Assembly: GCA_028015205.1 (NCBI GenBank)
Contig: CM051517.1
Location: 54,683,455 to 54,747,454 of the forward strand
Length of the DNA: 64,000 bases
DNA from: Mytilisepta virgata
Taxonomy: Eukaryota > Mollusca > Bivalvia > Mytilida > Mytilidae
Direction: 5' to 3'
The notes under the pieces are model-generated. The model was not told the origin of the DNA. It saw only the letters and a list, made by a program, of their open reading frames with translations, and did no database searches. The position numbers and the translations under genes are program-made. Shown in pieces: positions 21,966 through 32,000 of the stretch (positions are counted from its first letter, which is position 1; each line of letters begins with the position of its first letter).

Positions 21966-22287
21966 ATCACCATATGTTACAATTCTAATTTTTCTAGAAT
22001 TGTATTTTAATAATTCTGGTTTTTTCCGGTACTGTTTTTTATACAATTCTGGTATTTCCAGAATTGTAAATATCTTTTTACAATTCTGGTAAATATATGT
22101 ATACCAGAATTGTTGACAATTCTGGAATTCCAGAATTGTACCAGGATACAATGCTGGAAATACTAGAATTGTCTTGCACAATTCTGGTATTTCCAGAATT
22201 GTTGAGAACAATTCTGGAAAGAATTTTTCTACCAGCATTGCACAATTCTGGTTGTACCAGAATCTAGTTCTTATTCTTCACTTTATC

Positions 22288-24065
22288 CCCATTAAGCTAT
22301 ATAACTGTTAAGATTTTAATGATCCATTAGCTTATATCATTGAAAACTTCAATGTCAAAGGTCAAAATTGTTACCAGGAAAATTCAAAACCTAAAAAAGA
22401 CATCTGACTGTCTAATACCGAAACAGGACTAGCCAATAATGAATGAAACTTTAAAAAAATAAAATTGGTTATTCCAATGCCAACCAAAAGGCTGCCAAAA
22501 TATACTTTTCCAGGGAGCAATTAATTATTGAATGAAGAGATCTCTGTGCGAATGAGTGATGACATGCAGAAAAATAACGGATTTGGAACAATTGAATATT
22601 TCCAAACCATCTGGCAACATGTATTATGCAGATTCACTCATGATATACATGTATGATTTATATGATTTATCAAAGGCTTTTCACTCCAATTACATGTACA
22701 TGAAGATTATAATCAGCCATAATAAATATCAATATTATTCATACATTCTGATTTTGTTTTTTTTTTTTTGTACATTTTGTTTAGAACTCTTTTTGAATAT
22801 ATTTTCAAATTGTAAATTTATTAATCTATGTCTTGCTCCTTTGACATGCATTTAATCTTCAATAAAGTTGAAGGTGGTCACTATTTGGTAGATGTAGATA
22901 ATGGGCAGATATTTATGACATTTTAAAAAATAATGAACTAGTATATATTTAATTTTATTTAATAAAAACAATAAAAGATAGAACAAATTATTGCATTTAA
23001 TATATTATAATATAGATACACTACATCATTCACAAATAAACATGCAAGGCAATTCTAAGTGTACATTTCCGCGACACGGTCCGAAGCGGTATCTACAAAT
23101 AGGAAAGTACGGTAAATGTGATGCCATCCAAAATTTCTGGGGGAAACATTGACAAACATTTGTATAAATTTCTGTCAAATTTGACGGATCCATTCCGGAG
23201 ATAATTTGGAACTAACTTTTTTTTATTGGAATACCTTTGGAGTCCTGTATGTGAGGATAGGAAAACTCTGAGGGTCTAGATATAGGGGTTGAGGGTTGAT
23301 ATTGAGAGTGATATGCAAAACGCCTTATCATAATCTATTCATCATATACTATAGTTTTATATATTACGACTGTTGTACAATGATCTATATTTTGTTACTG
23401 AATTTGTTTAGTCAAATTCTACATTATGTTTTATTTTGCTTTCAGTCCAGACCACGCATGTTTTTACCAAATTTGCAATGATCCTAGTTTTGTCAACTTG
23501 TTTTTAGCAGACAATGGGAAATAGCGTAGAGCACAATAAAGTCTAAAAAAAGCTTGGACTGGAACATATTGATTCTGAAAATTTTTATTTAATCTACTGA
23601 GACTGATTCGAGACAACTTGTTTCATGTAAATTTTGAAGCGAAAATAAAGAAAGATGGGGTCACCCTTTTGTATTAATCCGTATCACACCCCTAAGCAGA
23701 TTTTAATGATATGGGCTACATTTGAGACTCTATCACATGTGCAAAAAGTTACATACATATCTTTAGTAGGTATATGATAAACAGTATTATCATATATTTA
23801 TTTCTAAATCACTTATTGTAAAAAAAAAAAAGGAATACAGTACAAATTCAAATTCCTTATTTCCTAATTACAGGGCCATTATGGATATATCAATTCCGAG
23901 AGAGCCAAATTGATATACATTGTGTCAATAACAAATCACTAGGTTTGGGAAAGTTATGTACATATGATATGTGCTAATTTTTTACCCCTATGATTCGATT
24001 GTCAGTGTACATGTATATTAAAATTTTATTGGATTTTTCAATTTTTGTTTTAAAAAATTTTTCAG
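22288..24065. other. Gene-free stretch upstream of ATP5MK
   Basis: The sequence is AT-rich without a credible long frame. A GC-richer patch (~23,065-23,110) and an acceptor-like CTTTCAG at 23,439-23,445 could mark a 5' non-coding exon or promoter of the next gene, but nothing decides this. Confidence 0.35.
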
Positions 24066-24074
24066 ACTGTCAAG

Positions 24075-25788
24075 ATGGGTATGGAATTTGGAGATGATAA
24101 TTTATTTAAAGGAAAGGGGTTAAAGTACCATTTTAATACGATTACACTAAGAGGAAAATTCTGGGTAAGTTCACAACTACATGTATAGCATACACTAATA
24201 GTAAAATTCTGATTTACAACTACATGTATACCAGTAGCATTATCTCATCTGTTGGTTCTTTTTAGACGTTTGACTAGGGTTTTGAAAAATTTTCCACCCA
24301 GCCAGACATCTTTTTCACCAGTATTTATCATTATTGCTATTTATCTTACATATATGTGTACATGTATTCCAGACATTTGAAATTTAAAATGTATGATTTG
24401 GCCATTCATTTTTAGCTCACCTTGTCTGAAAGGTCGTGTGAGCTGTTGCGGTTACTTTTCATCCGTCATATGCCATATGTTTGTCGATTCATATTTAATG
24501 AAGAAAATTTCCATGTATCAAACCAACCAAACTGTGGTGGAAATTATTTTCAGAGGTCTGTTCAATAAAAAATCCTTCTAAAAATTTTTTAATCTCCTCT
24601 AAAACCACTTGCCCTGTCATGATCAGAGTAAGTGGTTTAGGGGAGACTAAATAACATCGAATAATTCCATTGCAAAATTTTGTACTACAGTCTTGATCTT
24701 GAAACAATGTGGAGTTCTTACTCAGAATAAAAAACAATTCAACACAAAATGAAAAAAAACTACTAGTCCTGCTTTAACTAAACTTTGGTTGCATCTTGCA
24801 GTATTGCCAGGTATGTAACATGTATGTAACAGGTAAACAATGCAGACCCCTGGAAACTAGACATAACATAAACTTTTATTTCACCAATTAAGGGCCCCTG
24901 AGCAGGCCTCTTAGTGGCACCTAATTTAGTCGCCATGGTGAGTTGAAAATTCGGGTTGGCGCCTTGTAATTCATGATAAGTCGCCAAATGGGCAATTAAA
25001 TTTTGGCGATGCTTGAAATCAGAATTTCTTTGACTTTGGGCCCGCCTGCGTTTAAGTGTTAAGAGGAAAATCTTTGGGTCTTATTCTTGTATCACATGGA
25101 ATGTTAATAAAATTGTGTCTAATTAAAAAGTGTGTTATTTTTGCTAATTTTCCTATCTGTTTGTTAACATTGGTGCATAAAATATTTGCACTAGGTGCCA
25201 AAACTGTAGATAGATATAGTAAATAAAATGTATTACAAAATACCGAAATAAATTTGATGCACTGTATGGCCATTTCGTTGACTGACAACTCATCAGCAGT
25301 ACTCAAGATCAAAGTGTTCGGAAACAGGTTAAGTATTACACAATACAAGAGTTTTGTTTGAGTGATACACATGTACACATATATGTAAACCCATACAAAT
25401 GATTCATTTCCTGTTAAAAGGCATACTTCTGGCAATACTAGAAAATGTTACAAAAAGACATGTCCAGATGTTGTGAAAATTTTTAAGACTCTTGGCCCAT
25501 ACATTAAAATAAGATAATACATAGAAAAGATGCTAGTTCTCCTTTCTTTTTATGTGTTCTGAAACTTAGAATAGCTGAAATAAAAGGGTACCAAGATTTG
25601 ACACATTTGTTAATGAAAATAAGTACTCACTGTATATGCTTTAAAAACTAACCTGTACATGGAAAATAACCATACATAATTTGTTTCTTCTTTTTCAGAC
25701 TGCAATGTCTGTAATGGCTGGATGGGGATGTGTTATTTACTATTTCTCTCGACCCAAAAAGACAGCAATTGAGAATAAAGCCAAGTAG
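24075..25788 (+). CDS. ATP5MK: ATP synthase membrane subunit DAPIT (two exons)
   Basis: This small subunit sits in the inner mitochondrial membrane and supports ATP synthase stability and dimers. Exon 1 starts after TTTTCAG (24,065), has its ATG at 24,075 and ends at 24,164 before GTAAGT. Exon 2 starts after TTTTTCAG at 25,699 and ends with TAG at 25,786-25,788. The phase is 0 and the total is 59 residues, close to the 58 of vertebrate DAPIT. Family marks are GLKYHFNTITLRGK (vertebrate type: G-x-x-KYFNSYTLTGR) and one membrane segment (VMAGWGCVIYYF) followed by basic residues. The first ATG gives the expected length; a second Met is at residue 3. The 1.5-kb intron holds a fragment of a dispersed repeat. 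Further 5' non-coding exons are possible. Confidence 0.85.
24165..25698. other. ATP5MK intron
   Basis: The intron starts GTAAGT and ends with a pyrimidine tract and CAG. It contains a repeat hairpin at 24,413-24,445. Open frames on the minus strand (24,495-25,435) show no domain and are treated as chance. Confidence 0.8.
24413..24445. repeat. Hairpin end of a dispersed repeat
   Basis: AGCTCACC and GGTCGTGTGAGCT form a short stem of the AGCTCAC...GTGAGCT type that I know as the end of a common bivalve repeat. The rest of the element is not recognisable. Confidence 0.5.
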
Positions 25789-25885
25789 ACTATTGTTTTG
25801 TGATAAATCATAACTTGGTGTTGAATGTTTTGTTTTAGAAAGGGTTTACAGTCTGTTCAGTATTATTAAGGAACAGCTAATACAA

Positions 25886-25891
25886 ATTAAA
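25886..25891 (+). terminator. Candidate poly(A) signal of ATP5MK
   Basis: ATTAAA, a common variant signal, lies 98 nt after the stop codon. No closer AATAAA is present. Confidence 0.4.
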
Positions 25892-26330
25892 TATAGAAGT
25901 CCAAAGATAAATCTCTTTTTCTTCATGTCAAGGCATCTTTAATTTGGCAATCTGGGTTGACTTTTTCTGGCTGGAAAAAGTACAGTATCGATGTTAAAAA
26001 GGTAGTGGTGTCCTAAAAACAACTGAAAAAGTAATGATATGCACACTGGGTGTCCTAGAAACAGGGCAAAGGCTGCTTGCTGCCAGTTATAGTGCATCTT
26101 CATCAGCATGCTCTGCTCTTGTATATCTTTTTATAAGAAACTTAAAGCAATTTGTCTTTATTTATAGGTTTGCACTCTGTCTGTCTATCAATCAGTCAGT
26201 CCGTCAGTCACACTTCAGATTTCCGGACTTTTTTCAGAAACCATTTAACCACCTGATCTTATTTTTTGGTAGCTTATAATCATGAGTTAGAGATCAAGTG
26301 TAAGTTTCACGCTGGTTGGATAATTTTTTT
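25892..26330. other. No gene seen
   Basis: There is a plus-strand frame of 81 codons at 26,034-26,279 without recognisable domain, and short (CAGT)-like runs near 26,195. Nothing else. Confidence 0.4.
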
Positions 26331-26590
26331 TTATACCCCCCGCAAACTTGTTTGGGGAGTATATAGGAATCACCTTGTCCGTCCGTCTGTCTGTCCGTCC
26401 CTATATCTTATAAGCCCAACTCCTCCTAGACCGCTCAATGGATTTCAATGAAACTTTACGGAAAGGAAGTACATCATCCAAAGATGTGCATGAAGAAAAA
26501 TCTTTGCTTTCCGATATCACGCAAGGGAGATAATTGGACTTCAAAGCGGGGGGTATCCTTTGTGAGCTTTGCTCACAGTAAATCTAGTTT
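26331..26590. mobile_element. Short non-autonomous element with C/G-run ends
   Basis: It begins with TATACCCCCCGC and has GCGGGGGGTATCC near its other end, followed by a GTGAGCTTTGCTCAC hairpin and CTAGTTT. Inside is a GTCCGTCCGTCTGTCTGTCC minisatellite. This layout is familiar from bivalve genomes. It has no coding capacity. Confidence 0.65.
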
Positions 26591-27110
26591 ATATTTTATT
26601 TGTTTTTTATAGTCAGGGTTTTACAAATCCCCACCATCACCACCCGACTAAGGTGTATTGGGGTATGTAAGTGCTAACAGAAAAATATTTTTCAGAAATT
26701 TTTAAATACTAGAGAATTATATTCACAAGTTATGATTGATAAAAAAAAGTGCTGTTTCACTCGTGCTCTCACTCAGCTTTCATTCTGTAAATCTATATAT
26801 AAACATTTGTTTTAGCTACTTATGCAAGTTGTCTTATTACATTGTAATTACATTGTACATTAGTAAGATAATTATGGAAATATTTGTCTAAGAGGGGTCC
26901 ATCTTCTCGCAAAAATCAAAATCTTATTGTTCTTTAATGCTACAAGTTCTTCTAAATCATGCAAATATTTAAGCTTTTACTTAAGTTCAATGATGTTTGG
27001 AAGTTTCTCTCTCAATTTACATTGGTAGATATAATTTTTTATAACAATAATTATATAATTTAAAAATGGAGTCTCAAAAATATATCCTACAATAATATTG
27101 GTTTTCTTCA
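26591..27110. other. AT-rich stretch, no gene
   Basis: Nothing recognised apart from simple AT-rich sequence. Confidence 0.4.
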
Positions 27111-27111
27111 G

Positions 27112-27590
27112 TTAAAAATTGGATAAAAATTCTTTATGTATTGACAAAATTTCCCAAAAACATTTAATAATTCTATACTCAAAGAAGAGATGTTTAATTG
27201 TCTCTTCTTCAGATCTACAGAAGGAACAATATTTTGTATCTTTTAATTGTACTAAATATAAAAATTTGTTTGTGGGAAGAATTCTATGAAGTATCTTATA
27301 TTGAAAAGTTTTCAGATATGTATGGTTACATGTCTTTTTTAAAAGATAAAAATATTTTGACCAATCAGAAATTTCACATCCAAACTCTTCCCAATTTTCA
27401 AATTTTTCTGTAGGTGCATAAAAAATATTATCTTTTAAGTTATATACAAATTTAGCTTTTCTAATTGCTAACAGAGACTTCAAAAAAATAGTCTTCTGCT
27501 CTAAAATTTTGTAAATTAATATTTTCCACATTTGTTTTAATGAATTTTGTAACAAAAGTTGGAATTCTTGATACCAAGTTATAGTATTTC
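27112..27590 (-). pseudogene. L1-like LINE, C-terminal zinc-binding fragment
   Basis: The frame carries the C-terminal domain found after RT in L1/Tx1-type elements: YKILHRILPTNKFLYLVQLK, then CSFC, then ETIKHLFFEYRIIKCFW. The His of the Cys/His set is present and the last Cys is replaced by Tyr. The RT core is missing; the 5' side ends against a foldback element at 27,592. It is a 5'-truncated relic. Confidence 0.7.
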
Positions 27591-27591
27591 A

Positions 27592-27826
27592 TAAGGGACG
27601 AGATCAAAAGTTCAATGTCGGATAAAAAACTTAATTCAAATAGTTTGGGGGTGGGGGGGGTAAAAATCACTGCAAGTTTTGTTATCCGACATCGATTTTT
27701 GAATATGCCCGTATTGGTCAATCAATTTTTCCCAAATTAAGTTAAGAGGGGGGTGGGGGGGGTCAGTTAAAAAACTATGTGAATTAAGTTTTTTATCCGA
27801 CATTGAACTTTTGATCTCGTCCCTAA
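27592..27826. mobile_element. Foldback MITE with ~50-bp arms
   Basis: The arms 27,594-27,640 and 27,778-27,824 are nearly perfect reverse complements starting AGGGACGAGATCAAAAGTTC. The centre has two G-rich runs (GGGGGTGGGGGGGG). No clear target duplication was identified. Confidence 0.75.
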
Positions 27827-28049
27827 AATTATTACTAGCGATCTTATCTTTTATTCTGTCAAATGTAAGAAATATTTTGTTCTTGGATGGAAAATATCAT
27901 ATAAATATTGATATTAAATATGTTGATATTCAACATGACTGCTACGGTCAATAATGTGTTCCGATTGGCTGTAACGTTAAAGATCTTGATGAGCCAATTG
28001 AATTGCTATATGGTATGTATAATCTTTATATGGTCGTATACCAAACTTG

Positions 28050-28430
28050 TGATCTACTTGCCGATCTGAAATCCAAGATGGCCGCCACAGCAGAACTTAC
28101 ATGTAGTTTAACATTGTAGCCAATGGGAAAAACATGTAAACAGCTTCTTCTCAAAAATCCTTCCACGAGCTGGAGAAATATTATGCATGGATGATGTTAT
28201 TGTAGTCCTACATTAAATTTGTGATTTTGAAATCCAAGACGGTCGCCACGACAGAACATAGTTTAACATTGGACCCTATGTGAAAAACATGAAAACAGTT
28301 TCTTCTCAAACAACCTTTCACGGACTGGAGTGATATTATGCATGGATGACGATATAGTCCTTCATTAAATTTGTGAATTTATTGTCAATCTGAAATGCAA
28401 AATGGCCGCACGGCAGAACATAGTTTAACG
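28050..28430. repeat. Diverged tandem repeat, ~165-bp unit
   Basis: Three partial units share AAATCCAAGA(T/C)GG, CAGAACATAGTTTAAC, TTCTTCTCAAA and TATTATGCATGGATGA. A further partial unit lies at about 39,070-39,176, beyond the Gypsy element. Confidence 0.75.
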
Positions 28431-28655
28431 GTTCATTCCTTGTATTGCACATGGTAGATCTCCTTAGCTGAAATTTTGCTTCCTATTTCGGTATTTTTGG
28501 TTGAGTACTTCTTGTTTAATATAAGTTTGGTTTTTGGTCTGCCAAATGTTTCGGTTTTAATGCTGCTGATGAGAGGTAACTCCTTGAAATGTGTCGTATA
28601 CAGCATAGTATAAATTTACTATATCTAATATAACTATCTTTGGATTGTTATTTTG
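28431..28655. repeat. Repeat flanking the Gypsy element, left copy
   Basis: About 220 bp starting GGTTCATTCCTTGTATTGCA are repeated in the same orientation at 38,834-39,065. It is much too long for an integrase target duplication, so it belongs to the older repeat background. Confidence 0.85.
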
Positions 28656-28803
28656 AAACTCCTGGGATGATGCCTCTGCTGGTGGACCCTAGGTCCCTGA
28701 GGGTATTCGCCAATCCAGTCGTCAGACTTGTCTGACATGATTATTCATTGATTTGTCACAGAAATTACCAGTATTTAGCAAAATTCAAAAATAATAGAAA
28801 TAC

Positions 28804-30129
28804 TGTAACAGGCGGGCGAGTGGGCGGTGTTTGTTGTACTCTTATTTTGCTTTGTCAAATTGGCGTAGTCTTGGTTTGAGTATCTTCCTGGCGGACAGAT
28901 GATAAGTGTAAAGGTTCAACTTTTATTCTGATTCCGATATTGATTCAGAGAAGATTTAAATATACAAAAACGTATAAAATTAATATTAACATTGTTAGTT
29001 TGTAAAATCACCCAATAAGATGCTGGCCTTCCGAACCCCAATATTTACTATAAATATAAATCGCTGTCCTTTATATTCGATATAAACTAAAAATCACAGA
29101 CCTATTGTAATAAGAAAGGTGGTCAATGTGGTGGGATATCGTATCAAATAGTTGAAAAAGTATGAGGTGTGAGTTTTGTAATCTTCATAAGTAAGTATTT
29201 TGGATTCCAGATAGCTCTAGTCAAAATGGCGACATCTTGCCAACTTCCTGCTGTCCGGCAATATTTAAAAGTATTTCAACATTTCTAGATCTTTCGAAAT
29301 GGGAAAATTTAATGTGATGAGAAGTTTGTAAAATTTGCTTCCGCCAAATAATAGAGGTTTGGATATAGCTCTTATAAAATTATCAAAGTGCATCTTGAAT
29401 TTCTGTTGTACCTAAAGATTTGGCTCAGGCTGCTGCTGTATGTGACGTGAACAGTACGACAGTCAGATACGACAATGCCATCACAGCAGTGCTAGCGCGC
29501 TTTTATACCCTCCTGGAAATACATGCGCGGCTCAGAGATTTGGAAAATCCCTTGTAACTTATAAGTAACGTCATAAATCTTGGCTCACGCTAAAGAAATA
29601 GACTTCAAATATACAAAATTGCAAAAATATAACTTTTCCTTAAAATCTGACTTATTATTGTACCAAGAACAACAAAATTATTCTACATCTGAGTGAGCGG
29701 TTGCTAGGAAACGGCTTTGAACTTGCGCATCAAATAGTCCCTTGAGAATATTGCTTAAACCATAATAATCTTTAATAAATCTTATGAAAAATGAACTTCT
29801 GTGAAAATATGGAAGGCCAGCTATTGTTTTCTACCGTTTCTTATATTATTTGCATGATATTTAATCCATACTACTAACCGGAAATGACTATCGATGAAAT
29901 GGCGATTTCCTTTATAAATGTACAAGCACCTGACACGATAGAATTTGGGAATTTCTAGCCAAAGAAAGCTTAATTTTTATGTGAGGATCAAAATGAATGA
30001 ATAGATAGCCATGCATTGGTTTTTTAAAATCCTTTTCTCCTGAAAGATTGAAATCAATCTAAATAGATAAAAATCGCGATCAAGGTGCCTGTCCATTGAC
30101 AGTTGAAATTTACCGCAACTGAAACTTGT
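28804..30129 (-). repeat. 3' LTR of the Gypsy element
   Basis: The 1,326 bp match 37,283-38,597 closely. On the plus strand it starts TGTAACAGGCGGG and ends GAAACTTGT. It has no coding frame. Confidence 0.95.
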
Positions 30130-30140
30130 CCATTTTCCCT
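30130..30140 (-). other. Polypurine tract
   Basis: On the minus strand AGGGAAAATGG lies directly upstream of the 3' LTR, the expected primer for plus-strand DNA synthesis. Confidence 0.6.
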
Positions 30141-30204
30141 GGCAAGGCAGAAAGCTGCAAAACGCCATGCAGTTAGTCTTTCCTCTGCGCCTAGTAACTT
30201 CCAG

Positions 30205-31608
30205 TTAGCAGGAGGCCAGTACATTTGTGTTGGGGTGTCTGATATGAAGATGTTTTCTTCTCCCCACTGTCTTCTTCCTGGGGGAAAAAAGTGGCATTCC
30301 TCCTCTCTTCAGTAGATTTATGGCTCTATCCTCAACCGTTCTTTCTATTACGATTCTCTCTGGTTCTTTCTGTGGATCTTCCTGGTGTTTTCCTTGAGCT
30401 GATTCTTCTCTTCGGTCTTTCTCTACTATTGGTGTTCTTATTTCTTCTAGTGTGCTATCTGTACTTTTCAGAATGAAATTCTTTTCCATTGTACCTTCTG
30501 GTTCTTTCATCTCTGCTTCCTTCACTTCATCAGTTGGACTTATCCTTGGGTGATGGATCTCTACCGTTAATGCTTCCTTCCTGCTGTTACTGGCTGAATC
30601 CTCTATGACATCTGATTCCTGTATGTCTTCCTCAATGTCATCTAAAATTTCATATTCTGGTTCTTCTCCGAAGTCATCAATTGCTAGGTGGTCTATTTTT
30701 GATTTCTCTTTTTCTACTTCTGTTCTCCTTTCCTGGTCTACTTCAGTTCTGTCCTTTTCTTTTTCCGTGTCTTTCTCTTTGGTTTTCTTTGTGTGCTCTC
30801 CTATCTTTCTGGTTTTTGGTTTAACTGTGAATTGAAGTATTCCACAGTAAACTCTTCTTATCATCCTGTCAACTATTCCAAGTGCAGCTGCTATTCTTTT
30901 CACTGTCTCCTTGGCATCCTTTAGTTCGATGTTAAATTCTTTTGGTGCTCCTCCTTCTCCATTTTTCTGAGCTACAACCATTCTTCTCATCAGGTTATCA
31001 ACTGATTTCCTATTCTCCATGATCCAGTGAACAAATTCTGTCTTGTACCATATAGTGGTGTTTTCCTGTATTGTTTTTAATAAGGCAAAATTTCCACTTG
31101 TGGACAGTGAAATGCTGCATATGGTTAGAGGTGGTAATTCTATTGCTGGTCTTGTAGGACTGTACTTTCTTTTTCTTGATGGTGGTGTTTCAGGTATTGG
31201 CATATGAAGTGCAGTTTTCCAACCTCTTTCCCACTCTTCCTTAGTCTTACTGCTGTTCTTTAGTCTTTCCGTCCACCCAAGCACGGCAGCTCTTGTTCTG
31301 ATGGACATCAGGTTGGTCCACTCGTTAGGTTTTACGACCCTCTTGTAGTCAGCCGGTCTCAGGGTTAACCAGAACCCATTCTCTCAGTGAAGAAGTCCCT
31401 CCTGCAGCTCTAGGACAAGATCTTGATGTCTCCTCTTGGAATGCTTGCATAACTCTGACATTCTGTTAAAACTTTTCTCTTCCTCATTACACCATGGACA
31501 GATCAGTCTGCATACTGAATGTAGGGCAATGGCATGGCTTTTCATATCCTGATACTTTTCAAATTCTTCAGGGCAGAGCCAACACTTCCACTTTAATTCA
31601 GATGACAT
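30205..31608 (-). pseudogene. Gypsy accessory gene: two zinc fingers plus charged tail, one stop
   Basis: From the ATG at 31,608 one frame runs 468 codons to 30,205, interrupted only by TGA at 31,384-31,386. Residues ~8-30 form CX2CX12HX4H and residues ~35-60 form CX2CX15HX4H, two C2H2-type fingers. Then follow a moderately conserved-looking globular part (WTERLK, ETVKRIAAALGIVDRMIRR) and a long Lys/Glu/Asp-rich stretch. It occupies the position of env in some Gypsy elements, but no signal peptide or membrane segment is visible. CTTTATCTTGCAG ends one base before the ATG, a strong splice acceptor, so expression from a spliced mRNA is likely. The function is unknown; nucleic-acid binding is the simplest guess. 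Confidence 0.7.
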
Positions 31609-31622
31609 TCTGCAAGATAAAG
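31609..31622 (-). promoter_or_regulatory. Splice acceptor of the accessory gene
   Basis: On the minus strand a pyrimidine-rich stretch ending TTATCTTGCAG stops 1 nt before the ATG. No donor could be fixed in the leader. Confidence 0.5.
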
Positions 31623-31659
31623 GATACAGTTTTTGAATACCTAACCTAATTTTCATATA

Positions 31660-32000
31660 AAAGAATGAGATCCCCGTTTTTTGAGTCCCGTTTGGAAGGC
31701 CAGCATCCGTCCGGTGAATAGATCAAAATAAATTCCAACTAACACAATGCAAATAACATCAGTAACATCAAAATATAAAATATACAAAGTCAATTCCGAC
31801 AGTCTCTGTTTATCTTTACGCCAGCTGGTCGACCAGACTTCTACAATACGTCAATGATTTAGCCAGTGGTTGATCAGGCCACCCCTAAACCGCACATGAT
31901 GGATCCATCTATAAACAAAGATAAACAACTGCTACAAAAAGAAACGTCTGTTGTCTTTTTCTTTTTATTATTATTCAATATCTTGCGCCAGAGATAAATC
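31660..32000. other. Spacer between integrase and accessory gene
   Basis: This non-coding interval inside the Gypsy element lies directly upstream of the splice acceptor, consistent with an intron 3' part. Confidence 0.5.

Larger units (their letters stand above)
19636..22287. mobile_element. 2.65-kb nested foldback element with CTGG/CCAG arrays
   Basis: The ends are inverted repeats of about 70 bp starting GGGATAAAGTGAAGAATAAG (19,636-19,706 and 22,217-22,287). Just inside, both sides carry arrays of CCAGAATTG / CAATTCTGG-type units (19,664-20,100 with a small block at 20,480-20,595; and 21,985-22,260). Next come arrays of a ~14-bp GTCACAGGAAAAAAA unit in opposite orientation (20,603-20,706 and 21,848-21,965), and near the centre a long hairpin (21,031-21,166). 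Symmetry therefore exists at several nested levels. No transposase is visible. The architecture resembles foldback elements known from Drosophila, but I recognise no named family. Confidence 0.8.

Noticed and set aside
22556..22855. 99-codon plus-strand frame
   Set aside because: The C-terminal half is translated from a T-run and AT-rich DNA; no domain.
30291..30835. Plus-strand hydrophobic frames inside the Gypsy element
   Set aside because: They are antisense to the accessory gene; their Ser/Phe-rich composition is the complement of its Lys/Glu-rich tail.
30205..31608. Envelope gene of an errantivirus-like element
   Set aside because: There is no signal peptide, no membrane segment and no furin-like site; zinc fingers at the N-terminus argue against it.
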